Origin: Accumulibacter jenkinsii
Lineage (GTDB): Bacteria; Pseudomonadota; Gammaproteobacteria; Burkholderiales; Rhodocyclaceae
Assembly (NCBI GenBank): GCA_036625225.1
Contig: JAZKUF010000003.1
Location: forward strand, 558,001-622,000
Direction: 5' to 3'
DNA length: 64,000 nt
Shown here: one piece after another, positions 25,702 to 33,160 of the stretch
Numbering within the stretch: position 1 is the stretch's first letter
Layout: each line of letters starts with the position of its first letter
Program-made: the position numbers and the translations under genes
Notes under the pieces: generated by a model
The model's input: the letters and a program-made list of their open reading frames with translations, nothing else
Told to the model about the DNA's origin: nothing
Databases searched by the model: none

Positions 25702-26193
25702 ATGAAGAAGCAAAAGGACACTTCGTCCGCAGCCGACGAGCGACCGGGCGAGGTTCGCCTGCTGGTCCTGCATGGACCCAATCTCAACCTCCTCGGTACT
25801 CGTGAACCCAAGCACTACGGTACCGCCACGCTGGCCGAGATCAATCGCGCGCTCGCCAACCGTGCCGAAGCTGCCGGAGTCCATCTCGAAGCCTTTCAGA
25901 GCAATCACGAAGGCGCCCTGATCGAACGGGTGCATGCTGCCTGCGAGCAGGGTGTGCGTTACCTGATCGTCAATCCGGCCGCTTACACACACACCAGTGT
26001 CGCGCTGCGCGACGCGCTCGCCGGGACCGGCATCCCCTTCGTCGAAGTTCATCTCTCGAACGTCCATGCCCGCGAACCGTTCCGCCAGCACTCGTATTTT
26101 TCCGACCTGGCACTCGGCGTCATCAGCGGCCTGGGCAGTGAAGGTTACCTGCTCGCACTTCAATATCTGCTGAGCAGGATCTCTGCCGAGTGA
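25702..26193 (+). CDS. aroQ: 3-dehydroquinate dehydratase, type II
   Basis: Converts 3-dehydroquinate to 3-dehydroshikimate in the shikimate pathway. The type II signature HGPNLNLLGTREPKHYG holds the Asn and Tyr of the active site. FQSNHEGALIE, NPAAYTHTSVALRDAL and VEVHLSNVHAREPFR complete the fold. The 163 residues include an N-terminal extension of about 17 charged residues before the first strand, so the true start may be later. The aroQ-accB-accC order is common in beta- and gammaproteobacteria. Confidence 0.96.
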   Translation: MKKQKDTSSAADERPGEVRLLVLHGPNLNLLGTREPKHYGTATLAEINRALANRAEAAGVHLEAFQSNHEGALIERVHAACEQGVRYLIVNPAAYTHTSVALRDALAGTGIPFVEVHLSNVHAREPFRQHSYFSDLALGVISGLGSEGYLLALQYLLSRISAE

Positions 26194-26275
26194 CGTTTTC
26201 GATCCGCTGTCGGCGCCGCCGGTCGGCTGCTGCCGGCGCGGCTGCAAACCAACAATAATCATAGGGAGTCAATCC

Positions 26276-26716
26276 ATGGATCTGCGAAAACTGAAGAAAC
26301 TCATCGACCTCGTCGAGGAGTCGAGCATCACCGAACTCGAGATCAACGATGCCGAAGAGCGGGTGCGCATCGTCAAGCATGGGGGAGGCGTCGCGCACCA
26401 GGCCTATGCCCCGGCCGTCGCGATGGCGGTGCCCGTCGCTGCCGCGGCACCAGCGGCGGCGGTGGAGGTGGCCTTGCCCGAAGGCGATCCGGTCAAGGCG
26501 CCGATGGTCGGCACCTTCTACCGCGCATCGAGCCCCGGTGCCGAACCCTTTGTCGAAGTCGGCAGCGTCGTCAAGATCGGCGACACGCTGTGCATCATCG
26601 AGGCGATGAAGCTGCTGAACGAGATCGAAGCCGAGCAGGCGGGAACGATCAAGGCAATTCTGATCGAGAACGGCCAACCGGTCGAATATGGTGAACCCTT
26701 GTTCATCATCGGCTAA
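26276..26716 (+). CDS. accB: Biotin carboxyl carrier protein of acetyl-CoA carboxylase
   Basis: Carries the carboxyl group between AccC and the carboxyltransferase in fatty acid synthesis. Of 146 residues, the N-terminal part (MDLRKLKKLIDLVEESSI) is followed by an Ala/Val/Pro-rich linker and the biotinyl domain. The biotinylated lysine is Lys112 in EAMKLLNE, 35 residues from the C-terminus, as usual; the motif has Leu-Leu where Met-Met or Met-Leu is common. GGGAGTC precedes the ATG. accC follows after 17 bp. Confidence 0.97.
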   Translation: MDLRKLKKLIDLVEESSITELEINDAEERVRIVKHGGGVAHQAYAPAVAMAVPVAAAAPAAAVEVALPEGDPVKAPMVGTFYRASSPGAEPFVEVGSVVKIGDTLCIIEAMKLLNEIEAEQAGTIKAILIENGQPVEYGEPLFIIG

Positions 26717-26733
26717 CAGGAGACCCTGCAGTC

Positions 26734-28098
26734 ATGTTCGGGAAAGTCCTCATTGCCAATCGCGGAGAAATTGCTCTGCGCATCCAGCGCGCCTGCCGCG
26801 AACTGGGAATCAAGACCGTGGTCGTGCATTCGGAGGCAGATCGCGAAGCCAAGTACGTCCGGCTCGCCGACGAATCGGTGTGCATCGGCCCCGCGCCTTC
26901 GGCGCAAAGCTATCTCAACGTTCCCGCGATCATCTCGGCGGCCGAGGTCACCGACGCGGAAGCCATTCACCCGGGTTATGGCTTCCTTTCCGAGAACGCC
27001 GATTTTGCCGAACGGGTGCAATCGTCGGGCTTCGTCTTCATCGGTCCCCGTCCGGAAACCATCCGGCTGATGGGCGACAAGGTCTCCGCCAAGGAAGCCA
27101 TGCGGGTTGCCGGCGTGCCCTGCGTTCCCGGTTCGGAGGGCGCGCTGCCCGATGACCCCAAGGAGGTCGTGCTCATCGCCAAGGCGGTCGGTTACCCGGT
27201 GATCATCAAGGCGGCCGGCGGCGGCGGCGGCCGCGGCATGCGCGTCGTTCATACCGAAGCGGCGCTGATCAACGCCGTCAACATGACCCGTTCGGAGGCG
27301 CAGAGCTTTTTCGGCAATCCCAACGTGTATATGGAGAAGTACCTCGAAAATCCGCGCCACGTCGAGATTCAGGTTCTCGCCGACAGTTTCCGCAATGCCG
27401 TCTATCTCGGTGAACGCGATTGCTCGATGCAGCGCCGTCACCAGAAAATCATCGAGGAAGCACCGGCCCCCGGCGTCCCTCTACGGCACATCGTGCGCAT
27501 CGGTGAGCGTTGTGCCGAAGCCTGCCGACGGATCAACTACCGGGGTGCGGGCACCTTCGAATTCCTCTTCGAGAACAACGAGTTCTACTTCATCGAGATG
27601 AACACCCGGATCCAGGTCGAGCATCCGGTGACCGAACTGATCACCGGCGTCGATCTCGTCGCCGAGCAGATCCGGATTGCCGCCGGGGAGAAACTGCGCT
27701 TCCGGCAGCGCGACCTGTCGTTTCGCGGCCACGCCATCGAATGCCGGATCAACGCCGAAGATGCCTTCACCTTCGTTCCCTCGCCGGGCAAGATCAGCTT
27801 CTATCATCCGCCGGGCGGTCCCGGCATTCGCGTCGACTCCCACATTTATCAGGGTTACACCGTTCCCTCACACTACGACTCGATGGTCGCCAAGGTGATT
27901 GCCTACGGCGACAGCCGCGATCAGGCGATTCGACGGATGCGAACCGCACTCTCGGAGATGAGCATCGAGGGTATCAAGACCAACATCGCGCTGCACCAGG
28001 AACTGATGCACGACGCGCGTTTCATGGAAGGTGGTACCAGCATTCACTATCTCGAGCATCGTCTGGCGGCCAAGGACGAAGTGAAAAAGGGCGGCTGA
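26734..28098 (+). CDS. accC: Biotin carboxylase subunit of acetyl-CoA carboxylase
   Basis: An ATP-grasp enzyme that carboxylates biotin on AccB. Its 454 residues match the family length closely. Present are the N-terminal domain (MFGKVLIANRGEIALRI), the Gly-rich ATP lid KAAGGGGGRGMRVV, HVEIQVLAD, FIEMNTRIQVEHPVTE with the catalytic residues, and RINAEDAFTFVPSPG. It forms an operon with accB. prmA starts 16 bp after the stop. Confidence 0.98.
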   Translation: MFGKVLIANRGEIALRIQRACRELGIKTVVVHSEADREAKYVRLADESVCIGPAPSAQSYLNVPAIISAAEVTDAEAIHPGYGFLSENADFAERVQSSGFVFIGPRPETIRLMGDKVSAKEAMRVAGVPCVPGSEGALPDDPKEVVLIAKAVGYPVIIKAAGGGGGRGMRVVHTEAALINAVNMTRSEAQSFFGNPNVYMEKYLENPRHVEIQVLADSFRNAVYLGERDCSMQRRHQKIIEEAPAPGVPLRHIVRIGERCAEACRRINYRGAGTFEFLFENNEFYFIEMNTRIQVEHPVTELITGVDLVAEQIRIAAGEKLRFRQRDLSFRGHAIECRINAEDAFTFVPSPGKISFYHPPGGPGIRVDSHIYQGYTVPSHYDSMVAKVIAYGDSRDQAIRRMRTALSEMSIEGIKTNIALHQELMHDARFMEGGTSIHYLEHRLAAKDEVKKGG

Positions 28099-28114
28099 CC
28101 GCCGTCGATGACGC

Positions 28115-29005
28115 ATGCCCTGGTTATCTCTTCGCATCCCGACCGATTGCCGGCACGCCGAAGCGCTGGCTGACGCGCTGCTCGCGGCCGGCGCGCTGGC
28201 CGTCAGTATCGAGGACGCCGACGCCGGCACCCGCGACGAGCAGCCGCAGTTCGGCGAGCCCGGGTCGGTCAGCCGGCCGGGCTGGGCGCGTTCGCTGGTC
28301 ATCGCCCTGCTGCCGGCCGATAGCGAGGTCGGGGAGTTGCTCGGCAGGTGCGCAAGCCTCGCCGGACTCGACGAGTTGCCCACCTTCACCGAGGAAGTGG
28401 TGGCCGAACAGGACTGGGTGCAGCTGACGCAGTCGCAGTTCGAGCCGATCCGCATCTCCGGGCGCTTGTGGGTGGTTCCCTCATGGCACGCAGCCCCCGA
28501 CCCGCAGGCGATCGTTCTCGTCCTTGACCCGGGCATGGCTTTCGGCACCGGCTCGCATCCGACCACTCGCCTCTGTCTGGAATGGCTGGAGCGGCGAGTG
28601 GTCGCCGGCATGTCGGTGCTTGACTACGGCTGCGGCTCCGGAATTCTGGCCATTGCCGCAGCGAGACTCGGCGCGACACAGGTGGTCGGGGTCGATATCG
28701 ACCCGCAGGCCGTGACCTCGGCCCGCAACAATGCCGAGAGCAACCGCGTCAGCGCCTGCTTCCAGGACTCGGCAGGCGCTCTGAACGGCCAGTTCGACAT
28801 CGTGGTGGCCAATATTCTCGCCAACCCGCTCAAGGTTCTGGCGCCGGCAATCAGTGCGCACGTCCGCCCGGGCGGCAGCCTCGCGCTGTCCGGCATCCTC
28901 TGCGAACAGACCGACGATCTGATCGCCGCCTACGCGCCCTACCTGCCGCTCGCCATTGCCGATCTGCGCGACGGCTGGGTCTGTCTGTCGGGCGTCAAGG
29001 GCTGA
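28115..29005 (+). CDS. prmA: Ribosomal protein L11 methyltransferase
   Basis: Trimethylates ribosomal protein L11 using S-adenosylmethionine. The 296-residue protein has the N-terminal L11-binding domain, then the methyltransferase domain. Motif DPGMAFGTGSHPTTRL and SAM motif I (VLDYGCGSGILAIAAARLGA) are intact, followed by VVANILANPLK. It lies directly after accC, the usual position in betaproteobacteria, and the DUF3426 gene follows 3 bp later. Confidence 0.96.
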   Translation: MPWLSLRIPTDCRHAEALADALLAAGALAVSIEDADAGTRDEQPQFGEPGSVSRPGWARSLVIALLPADSEVGELLGRCASLAGLDELPTFTEEVVAEQDWVQLTQSQFEPIRISGRLWVVPSWHAAPDPQAIVLVLDPGMAFGTGSHPTTRLCLEWLERRVVAGMSVLDYGCGSGILAIAAARLGATQVVGVDIDPQAVTSARNNAESNRVSACFQDSAGALNGQFDIVVANILANPLKVLAPAISAHVRPGGSLALSGILCEQTDDLIAAYAPYLPLAIADLRDGWVCLSGVKG

Positions 29006-29008
29006 GCC

Positions 29009-29941
29009 GTGAAGACCTGCTGCCCGAGCTGTCAGACGATCTTCCGCGTCAGTCCCGAGCAACTCGGGCTGCGCGCCGGCAAGGTCCGTTGCGGCAAATG
29101 CCGGGCCGTCTTCAACGCCATCGACCGGCTGCTCGACGAGAACGACAAGCTGCGCGTCAACGGTCCGCGGTCGACCGACGGCAAGGTGCCGACGGCACCG
29201 TCGCCGGATGGGAAAGCTGGCCGGAAAGCCGCACCGGCGGTCAGGCTCGCGCTGGCACTCGATTCCCGACTCGCCCAGGAAACCCCTGACCTGCTCTCGG
29301 CCAGCGAGCCAGCGTCGCGGTCGGTCTCAGCGAGGCAGGCGGTCTCCGCCCGCGCGCAGGTGGCCGGCGACGACGAGCCGTCGCCCGTCTCTCCGCCGGC
29401 CAGCGCAGCGGGGGACGGTCGCTGGCTGGAGGAAGTCGGGAACCCACCGCCGCTGGCCGAGCGGACCCTGTTCAGACCGTTCGCGGCGGTCGCCGCTTTT
29501 CTCGTGGTCATTCTCGTCAGCCAGCTGGTCTTTCATTTTCGCAGCGACATTGCCATCGCTGCGCCCAGTCTACGGCCCGCGCTCGAAGCGCTGAGCAGCG
29601 CCCTGGCGAGCGAGATGCCCCTGCCACGCCAGGCGGCGCTGGTGAGCATCGAAACCTCGGACCTGCAGGTCGATGCCGGAGCCCAGCAGCTGCTCGCCTT
29701 GCAGGCCACGCTACGCAATCGTGCGGCGTATGCGCAGGCCTACCCGGCGCTCGAACTGACGCTCACCGACACCCATGACAAGGCGATTGCCCGCCGCGTC
29801 CTGATGCCCGACGACTACCTGCCGGCACCCCTGGTCGAGGATAAAGCGTTCCCGGCCAATGCCTACGTCGATCTGCGGCTGTGGCTAGAGACCGGCGATC
29901 TCGCGGCGGCAGGTTACCGGCTCTACGTCTTCTACCCGTAG
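29009..29941 (+). CDS. Zinc-ribbon and DUF3426 domain membrane protein
   Basis: A 310-residue protein with an N-terminal zinc ribbon of the MJ0042 type (CCPSCQTIF then CGKCRAVFNA). A low-complexity linker of about 100 residues rich in Ala/Ser/Pro follows. One transmembrane helix (AAVAAFLVVILVSQLVFHF, near 160) leads to a C-terminal periplasmic DUF3426 domain (LQATLRNRAAYAQAYPALELTLTD, MPDDYLP). Start is GTG at 29009, 3 bp after prmA. Function is unknown; its conserved place after prmA suggests a housekeeping role. Confidence 0.9.
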   Translation: MKTCCPSCQTIFRVSPEQLGLRAGKVRCGKCRAVFNAIDRLLDENDKLRVNGPRSTDGKVPTAPSPDGKAGRKAAPAVRLALALDSRLAQETPDLLSASEPASRSVSARQAVSARAQVAGDDEPSPVSPPASAAGDGRWLEEVGNPPPLAERTLFRPFAAVAAFLVVILVSQLVFHFRSDIAIAAPSLRPALEALSSALASEMPLPRQAALVSIETSDLQVDAGAQQLLALQATLRNRAAYAQAYPALELTLTDTHDKAIARRVLMPDDYLPAPLVEDKAFPANAYVDLRLWLETGDLAAAGYRLYVFYP

Positions 29942-30028
29942 CGGAACGTCTGCCGGCGGCCGGCGGAAGCCCTCATCGGTGCTATACTTTTCGCTCCTCG
30001 CCGTCCCTCCTGAACTCCCGGAAAATCC

Positions 30029-30964
30029 ATGTCCACGCTCATCTGCGGCTCAATTGCCTTCGACAACATCATGGTCTTCCATGACCGTTTCAAGAACCAT
30101 ATCCTGCCCGAGCAGATTCACATCCTGAACGTGGCTTTCCTGGTGCCCGAAATGCGCCGGGAATTCGGTGGCTGTGCCGGCAACATCGCCTACAACCTCA
30201 AGCTGCTGGATGGCGATCCGCTGATCATGGCCACCGTCGGTGACGATGCCGATCCCTATCTGCTGCGGCTTGACGACCATGGCCTGTCGCGCAGCCACGT
30301 GCGCCGGATCGCCGGCAGCTTTACCGCGCAGGCCTTCATCACCACTGACCTCGACGACAACCAGATCACCGCTTTCCACCCCGGAGCGATGAGCTACTCG
30401 CATCTCAACCAGGTTTCCGATGTCGTCGGCGCGACGCTCGCGATCGTCGCCCCCGATGGCCGTGACGGCATGCTGAAGCACGCTCGGGACCTGGCGGCGG
30501 CCGGCGTCCCCTTCGTTTTCGATCCGGGCCAGGGTTTGCCGATGTTCTCCGGCGACGACCTGATGAATTTCATGCAGCTCGCCACCTATGCCTGTTTCAA
30601 TGACTACGAAGCCAAGCTGCTCTGCGACCGGACCGGCCGCACCCTGGACCAGCTCGCCGCCGAGGTCGAGGCGCTGATCGTCACCCGCGGGGCTGCCGGC
30701 TCCCAGATTCACGCCCATGGCCGTCGCCACGACATCCCCTGCGTCCAGGCCGAGGCCGTGATCGATCCGACCGGCTGCGGCGATGCTTACCGCTCGGGCC
30801 TGCTCTACGGCATTGCCGCCGGCTGGGACTGGGAAAAGACCGGCCGCCTGGCAGCGGTCATGGGAGCGACCAAGATCGCCCATCGCGGCGGCCAGAATCA
30901 TCGCCCGGCCCGCAGTGACATTGCTGCGCTTTTTGCGCGGACCTTTGGCGCCAGCCCGTGGTAG
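30029..30964 (+). CDS. PfkB-family carbohydrate kinase (adenosine kinase-like)
   Basis: A 311-residue ribokinase-fold sugar or nucleoside kinase. The N-terminal MSTLICGSIAFDNIMVF and GGCAGNIAYNLKLLD form the substrate pocket. PfkB signature 2 DPTGCGDAYRSGLLYGIA carries the catalytic Asp and the anion hole. FNDYEAKLL and VTRGAAGS are also typical. It resembles proteins annotated as adenosine kinase in Rhodocyclales, but the substrate cannot be set from sequence. A -10-like TATACT lies at 29983-29988, 40 bp before the start. It is convergent with the lipoprotein gene, 12 bp away. Confidence 0.88.
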   Translation: MSTLICGSIAFDNIMVFHDRFKNHILPEQIHILNVAFLVPEMRREFGGCAGNIAYNLKLLDGDPLIMATVGDDADPYLLRLDDHGLSRSHVRRIAGSFTAQAFITTDLDDNQITAFHPGAMSYSHLNQVSDVVGATLAIVAPDGRDGMLKHARDLAAAGVPFVFDPGQGLPMFSGDDLMNFMQLATYACFNDYEAKLLCDRTGRTLDQLAAEVEALIVTRGAAGSQIHAHGRRHDIPCVQAEAVIDPTGCGDAYRSGLLYGIAAGWDWEKTGRLAAVMGATKIAHRGGQNHRPARSDIAALFARTFGASPW

Positions 30965-30976
30965 TCGTCGCTTCGT

Positions 30977-31390
30977 TCACCCCTCTTGCGCGAGCTTGCA
31001 TTCGTTCGCCAGCGGCTGCCCGCTGCGCACGTTCATCAGAATCCCTTTCCAGGGCAGGTCGATCCACAGCAAGCCATTCTGGCGGTCCTCGTAGCGCGGC
31101 AGGCCCGAGGACGAATCCTGACGCAGCAAGGTGTGGCGTTTGCCCTGCCAATCGAGTTCGAGCGCTCCGGCCGGTTGCGCAGGGCGCTGGATGCCGACGT
31201 TGCGGCCGAGTTCGCAACGATAGACGCCGCTCGCGAGGCGAAAGTTGAGTTGCCTGCCGGACTTCCCGCCGGCCGCCACCTGCTGCTCAGCGGGGTCAGC
31301 GGTGGTGGTCACCGACCGCGGACCGCCGAAGGCACAGGCGACCAGGGTCAGCGGAACGAGGCTCAGGAGCAGCAGGCGAGTCGGGATCAC
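30977..31390 (-). CDS. Predicted lipoprotein, possibly MliC-like
   Basis: A 137-residue protein with a lipoprotein signal peptide and lipobox (LVAC, Cys at about residue 19), so it is probably anchored in the outer membrane. The mature part has YRCELGRNVGIQR and SSSGLPRYEDRQNGLLWIDLPWKG. These faintly recall the C-type lysozyme inhibitor MliC fold (a YxCxxG start and an SGxxY block), but the match is weak. It lies 36 bp downstream of gltA on the same strand. Confidence 0.65.
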   Translation of the reverse strand: MIPTRLLLLSLVPLTLVACAFGGPRSVTTTADPAEQQVAAGGKSGRQLNFRLASGVYRCELGRNVGIQRPAQPAGALELDWQGKRHTLLRQDSSSGLPRYEDRQNGLLWIDLPWKGILMNVRSGQPLANECKLAQEG

Positions 31391-31426
31391 GGGTGGTCTC
31401 CTCGATGCGTCGAAACCCCCAAAATA

Positions 31427-32731
31427 TCAGACCGCTTGCACCTGCGGCAAGGCCAAAAGCTGGCGCCGGTCCACGCCGGTGTAGAGCTGACGGGGGCGGG
31501 CGATCTTGTATTCCGGATCGGCGAGCATTTCTTCCCATTGCGCCATCCAGCCCGCCGTTCGGGCGAGCGCGAAGATGCAGGCGAACATCGAGGACGGAAT
31601 GCCGAGGGCCTTCAACAGGATGGCCGAATAGAAATCCACGTTCGGATAGAGCTTCTCCTCGACGAAATACGGATCTTCGAGGGTGATCCGCTCAAGCGTC
31701 TTCGCCACCTTGAACAGCCGCTGATTCTCGAGTCCCAGTTCGTGCACCACCTCGTCGCAGACTTCGCGCATCAGCGCGGCACGCGGGTCGAATTTCCGGT
31801 ACACGCGGTGGCCGAAGCCGATCAAGCGGAAGCTGTCGTTTTCCGCCTTGGCGCGGACCACGAACTGGGCGACGCGCGAACTGTCACCGATTTCTTCGAG
31901 CATTGCGAGGCAGGCCTCGCCCGCGCCGGCATGCGCCGGGCCCGACAGGCAGGCGATGGCCGCCGAAACGCAGGCGAAGGGGTTGGCGCCCGAGGAGCCT
32001 GCCATGCGCACGGTCGCCGTCGACGCATCCTGCCCGTGTTCTGCATGCACCACGAAAAGTCGGTCGAGGGCGCGAACGAGTACAGGTTGCGGCCGATACG
32101 CTTCGCGCGGGGTGGCGAACATCATGTACAGGAAATTGGCGGTATAGCCAAGATCGTTGCGCGGGTTCATGAACGGCTCACCGATCGAATACTTGTAGGC
32201 CATGGCGACGATCGTCGGCATTCGGGCGACGATGCGGTGGAAGCTCAATTCGCGTCGCGGCGCATCGGCAACCTCGCTGGCCTGGTGGTCGAAGGCCGAG
32301 AGCGCGCCGACCACGCCGCCCATCACCGCCATCGGCCGCGCATCCCGCCGGAAGCCCTGGTAGAACTTGACCATCTGCTCATGCACCGGCGCCTGCTTGC
32401 GGATCGCCGCGGCGAAGACCTCCTTCTGCCCGACGTTCGGCAGTTCGCCGTTCTTCAGCAGGTAGGCCACTTCGAGAAAGTCGCATTGTCGCGCCAACTG
32501 CTCAATCGGATAGCCATGGTAGAGGAGTTCTCCCCGTTCGCCGTCGACGAAGGTGATTTTCGACTTGCAACTGGCAGTAGACTCGAAACCCGAGTCGTAG
32601 GCGAAACGACCGGTCTTCGCGCCGAGCGCGCGAATGTCGAGACAATCCTTGCCGTGGGTCGGCGAGAGAACTGAAAAATGGATCGGTGCCTCCCCGTGTA
32701 CGGTCAGCGTCGCCTGATGTTGGCTGCTCAT
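31427..32731 (-). CDS. gltA: Citrate synthase
   Basis: Condenses oxaloacetate with acetyl-CoA at the entry to the TCA cycle. The 434 residues fit the type II, hexameric proteobacterial enzyme. Family blocks are present: GELLYHGYPIEQLA, FMNPRNDLGYTANFLYMMF, LNAEHGQDASTATVR-like VVHAEHGQDAST, and FGHRVYRKFDPRA with the catalytic His region. GAGGAG sits 7 bases before the ATG at 32731. It is divergent from glnD across a 429-bp gap. Confidence 0.97.
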   Translation of the reverse strand: MSSQHQATLTVHGEAPIHFSVLSPTHGKDCLDIRALGAKTGRFAYDSGFESTASCKSKITFVDGERGELLYHGYPIEQLARQCDFLEVAYLLKNGELPNVGQKEVFAAAIRKQAPVHEQMVKFYQGFRRDARPMAVMGGVVGALSAFDHQASEVADAPRRELSFHRIVARMPTIVAMAYKYSIGEPFMNPRNDLGYTANFLYMMFATPREAYRPQPVLVRALDRLFVVHAEHGQDASTATVRMAGSSGANPFACVSAAIACLSGPAHAGAGEACLAMLEEIGDSSRVAQFVVRAKAENDSFRLIGFGHRVYRKFDPRAALMREVCDEVVHELGLENQRLFKVAKTLERITLEDPYFVEEKLYPNVDFYSAILLKALGIPSSMFACIFALARTAGWMAQWEEMLADPEYKIARPRQLYTGVDRRQLLALPQVQAV

Positions 32732-33160
32732 GCCTTTTCTCCTCTTTGCTTGTCAAGACAAACGATCTTTGCCGAGCGCGGCAGCGGCGCCGACTCGCGC
32801 CCCCCCAGGCGACCGCTTCCTGCGCGCGTCGCCGACCCGGCATTGCCGCCGACCCGGCTCGCGCGCGACCTCGCCCCGTCGTGGGGCCTGACGTTCCCGC
32901 CGCGCACCGGTCTGGTGCCCACCGTGGTGCAGAGGTCGATCGTGTCGACCGGCAGGCAATCGGCAGCCGCGCTGAGGAAGCAATCCGTGGCGGTAAAACC
33001 TGGCGTGCTGCGCGCGAACGACCGCTCCTCGGGCAAAAATCAAGCAAAACACATACCAAGCTGAAGATCTATCTTGCATGGATCTTGCTTGATGCTCCTC
33101 CAGCTCCAGGCACATGAGCCGACCCGCATTTGCGGACCTTCTCGATCATCGGAATACGAA
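32732..33160. other. Divergent intergenic region between gltA and glnD
   Basis: The 429 bp hold no credible gene; the open frames in it lack conserved features. The half next to gltA is GC-rich. The part from 33040 to 33110 is AT-richer, with short repeats of ATCTTGC and CTTGC, a likely place for divergent promoters. I could not pick a confident -35/-10 pair for either gene. Confidence 0.5.

Noticed and set aside
33074..33160. Earlier start for glnD
   Set aside because: The extra 29 residues carry no conserved features, and ATG 33161 gives the usual distance to the nucleotidyltransferase motif.
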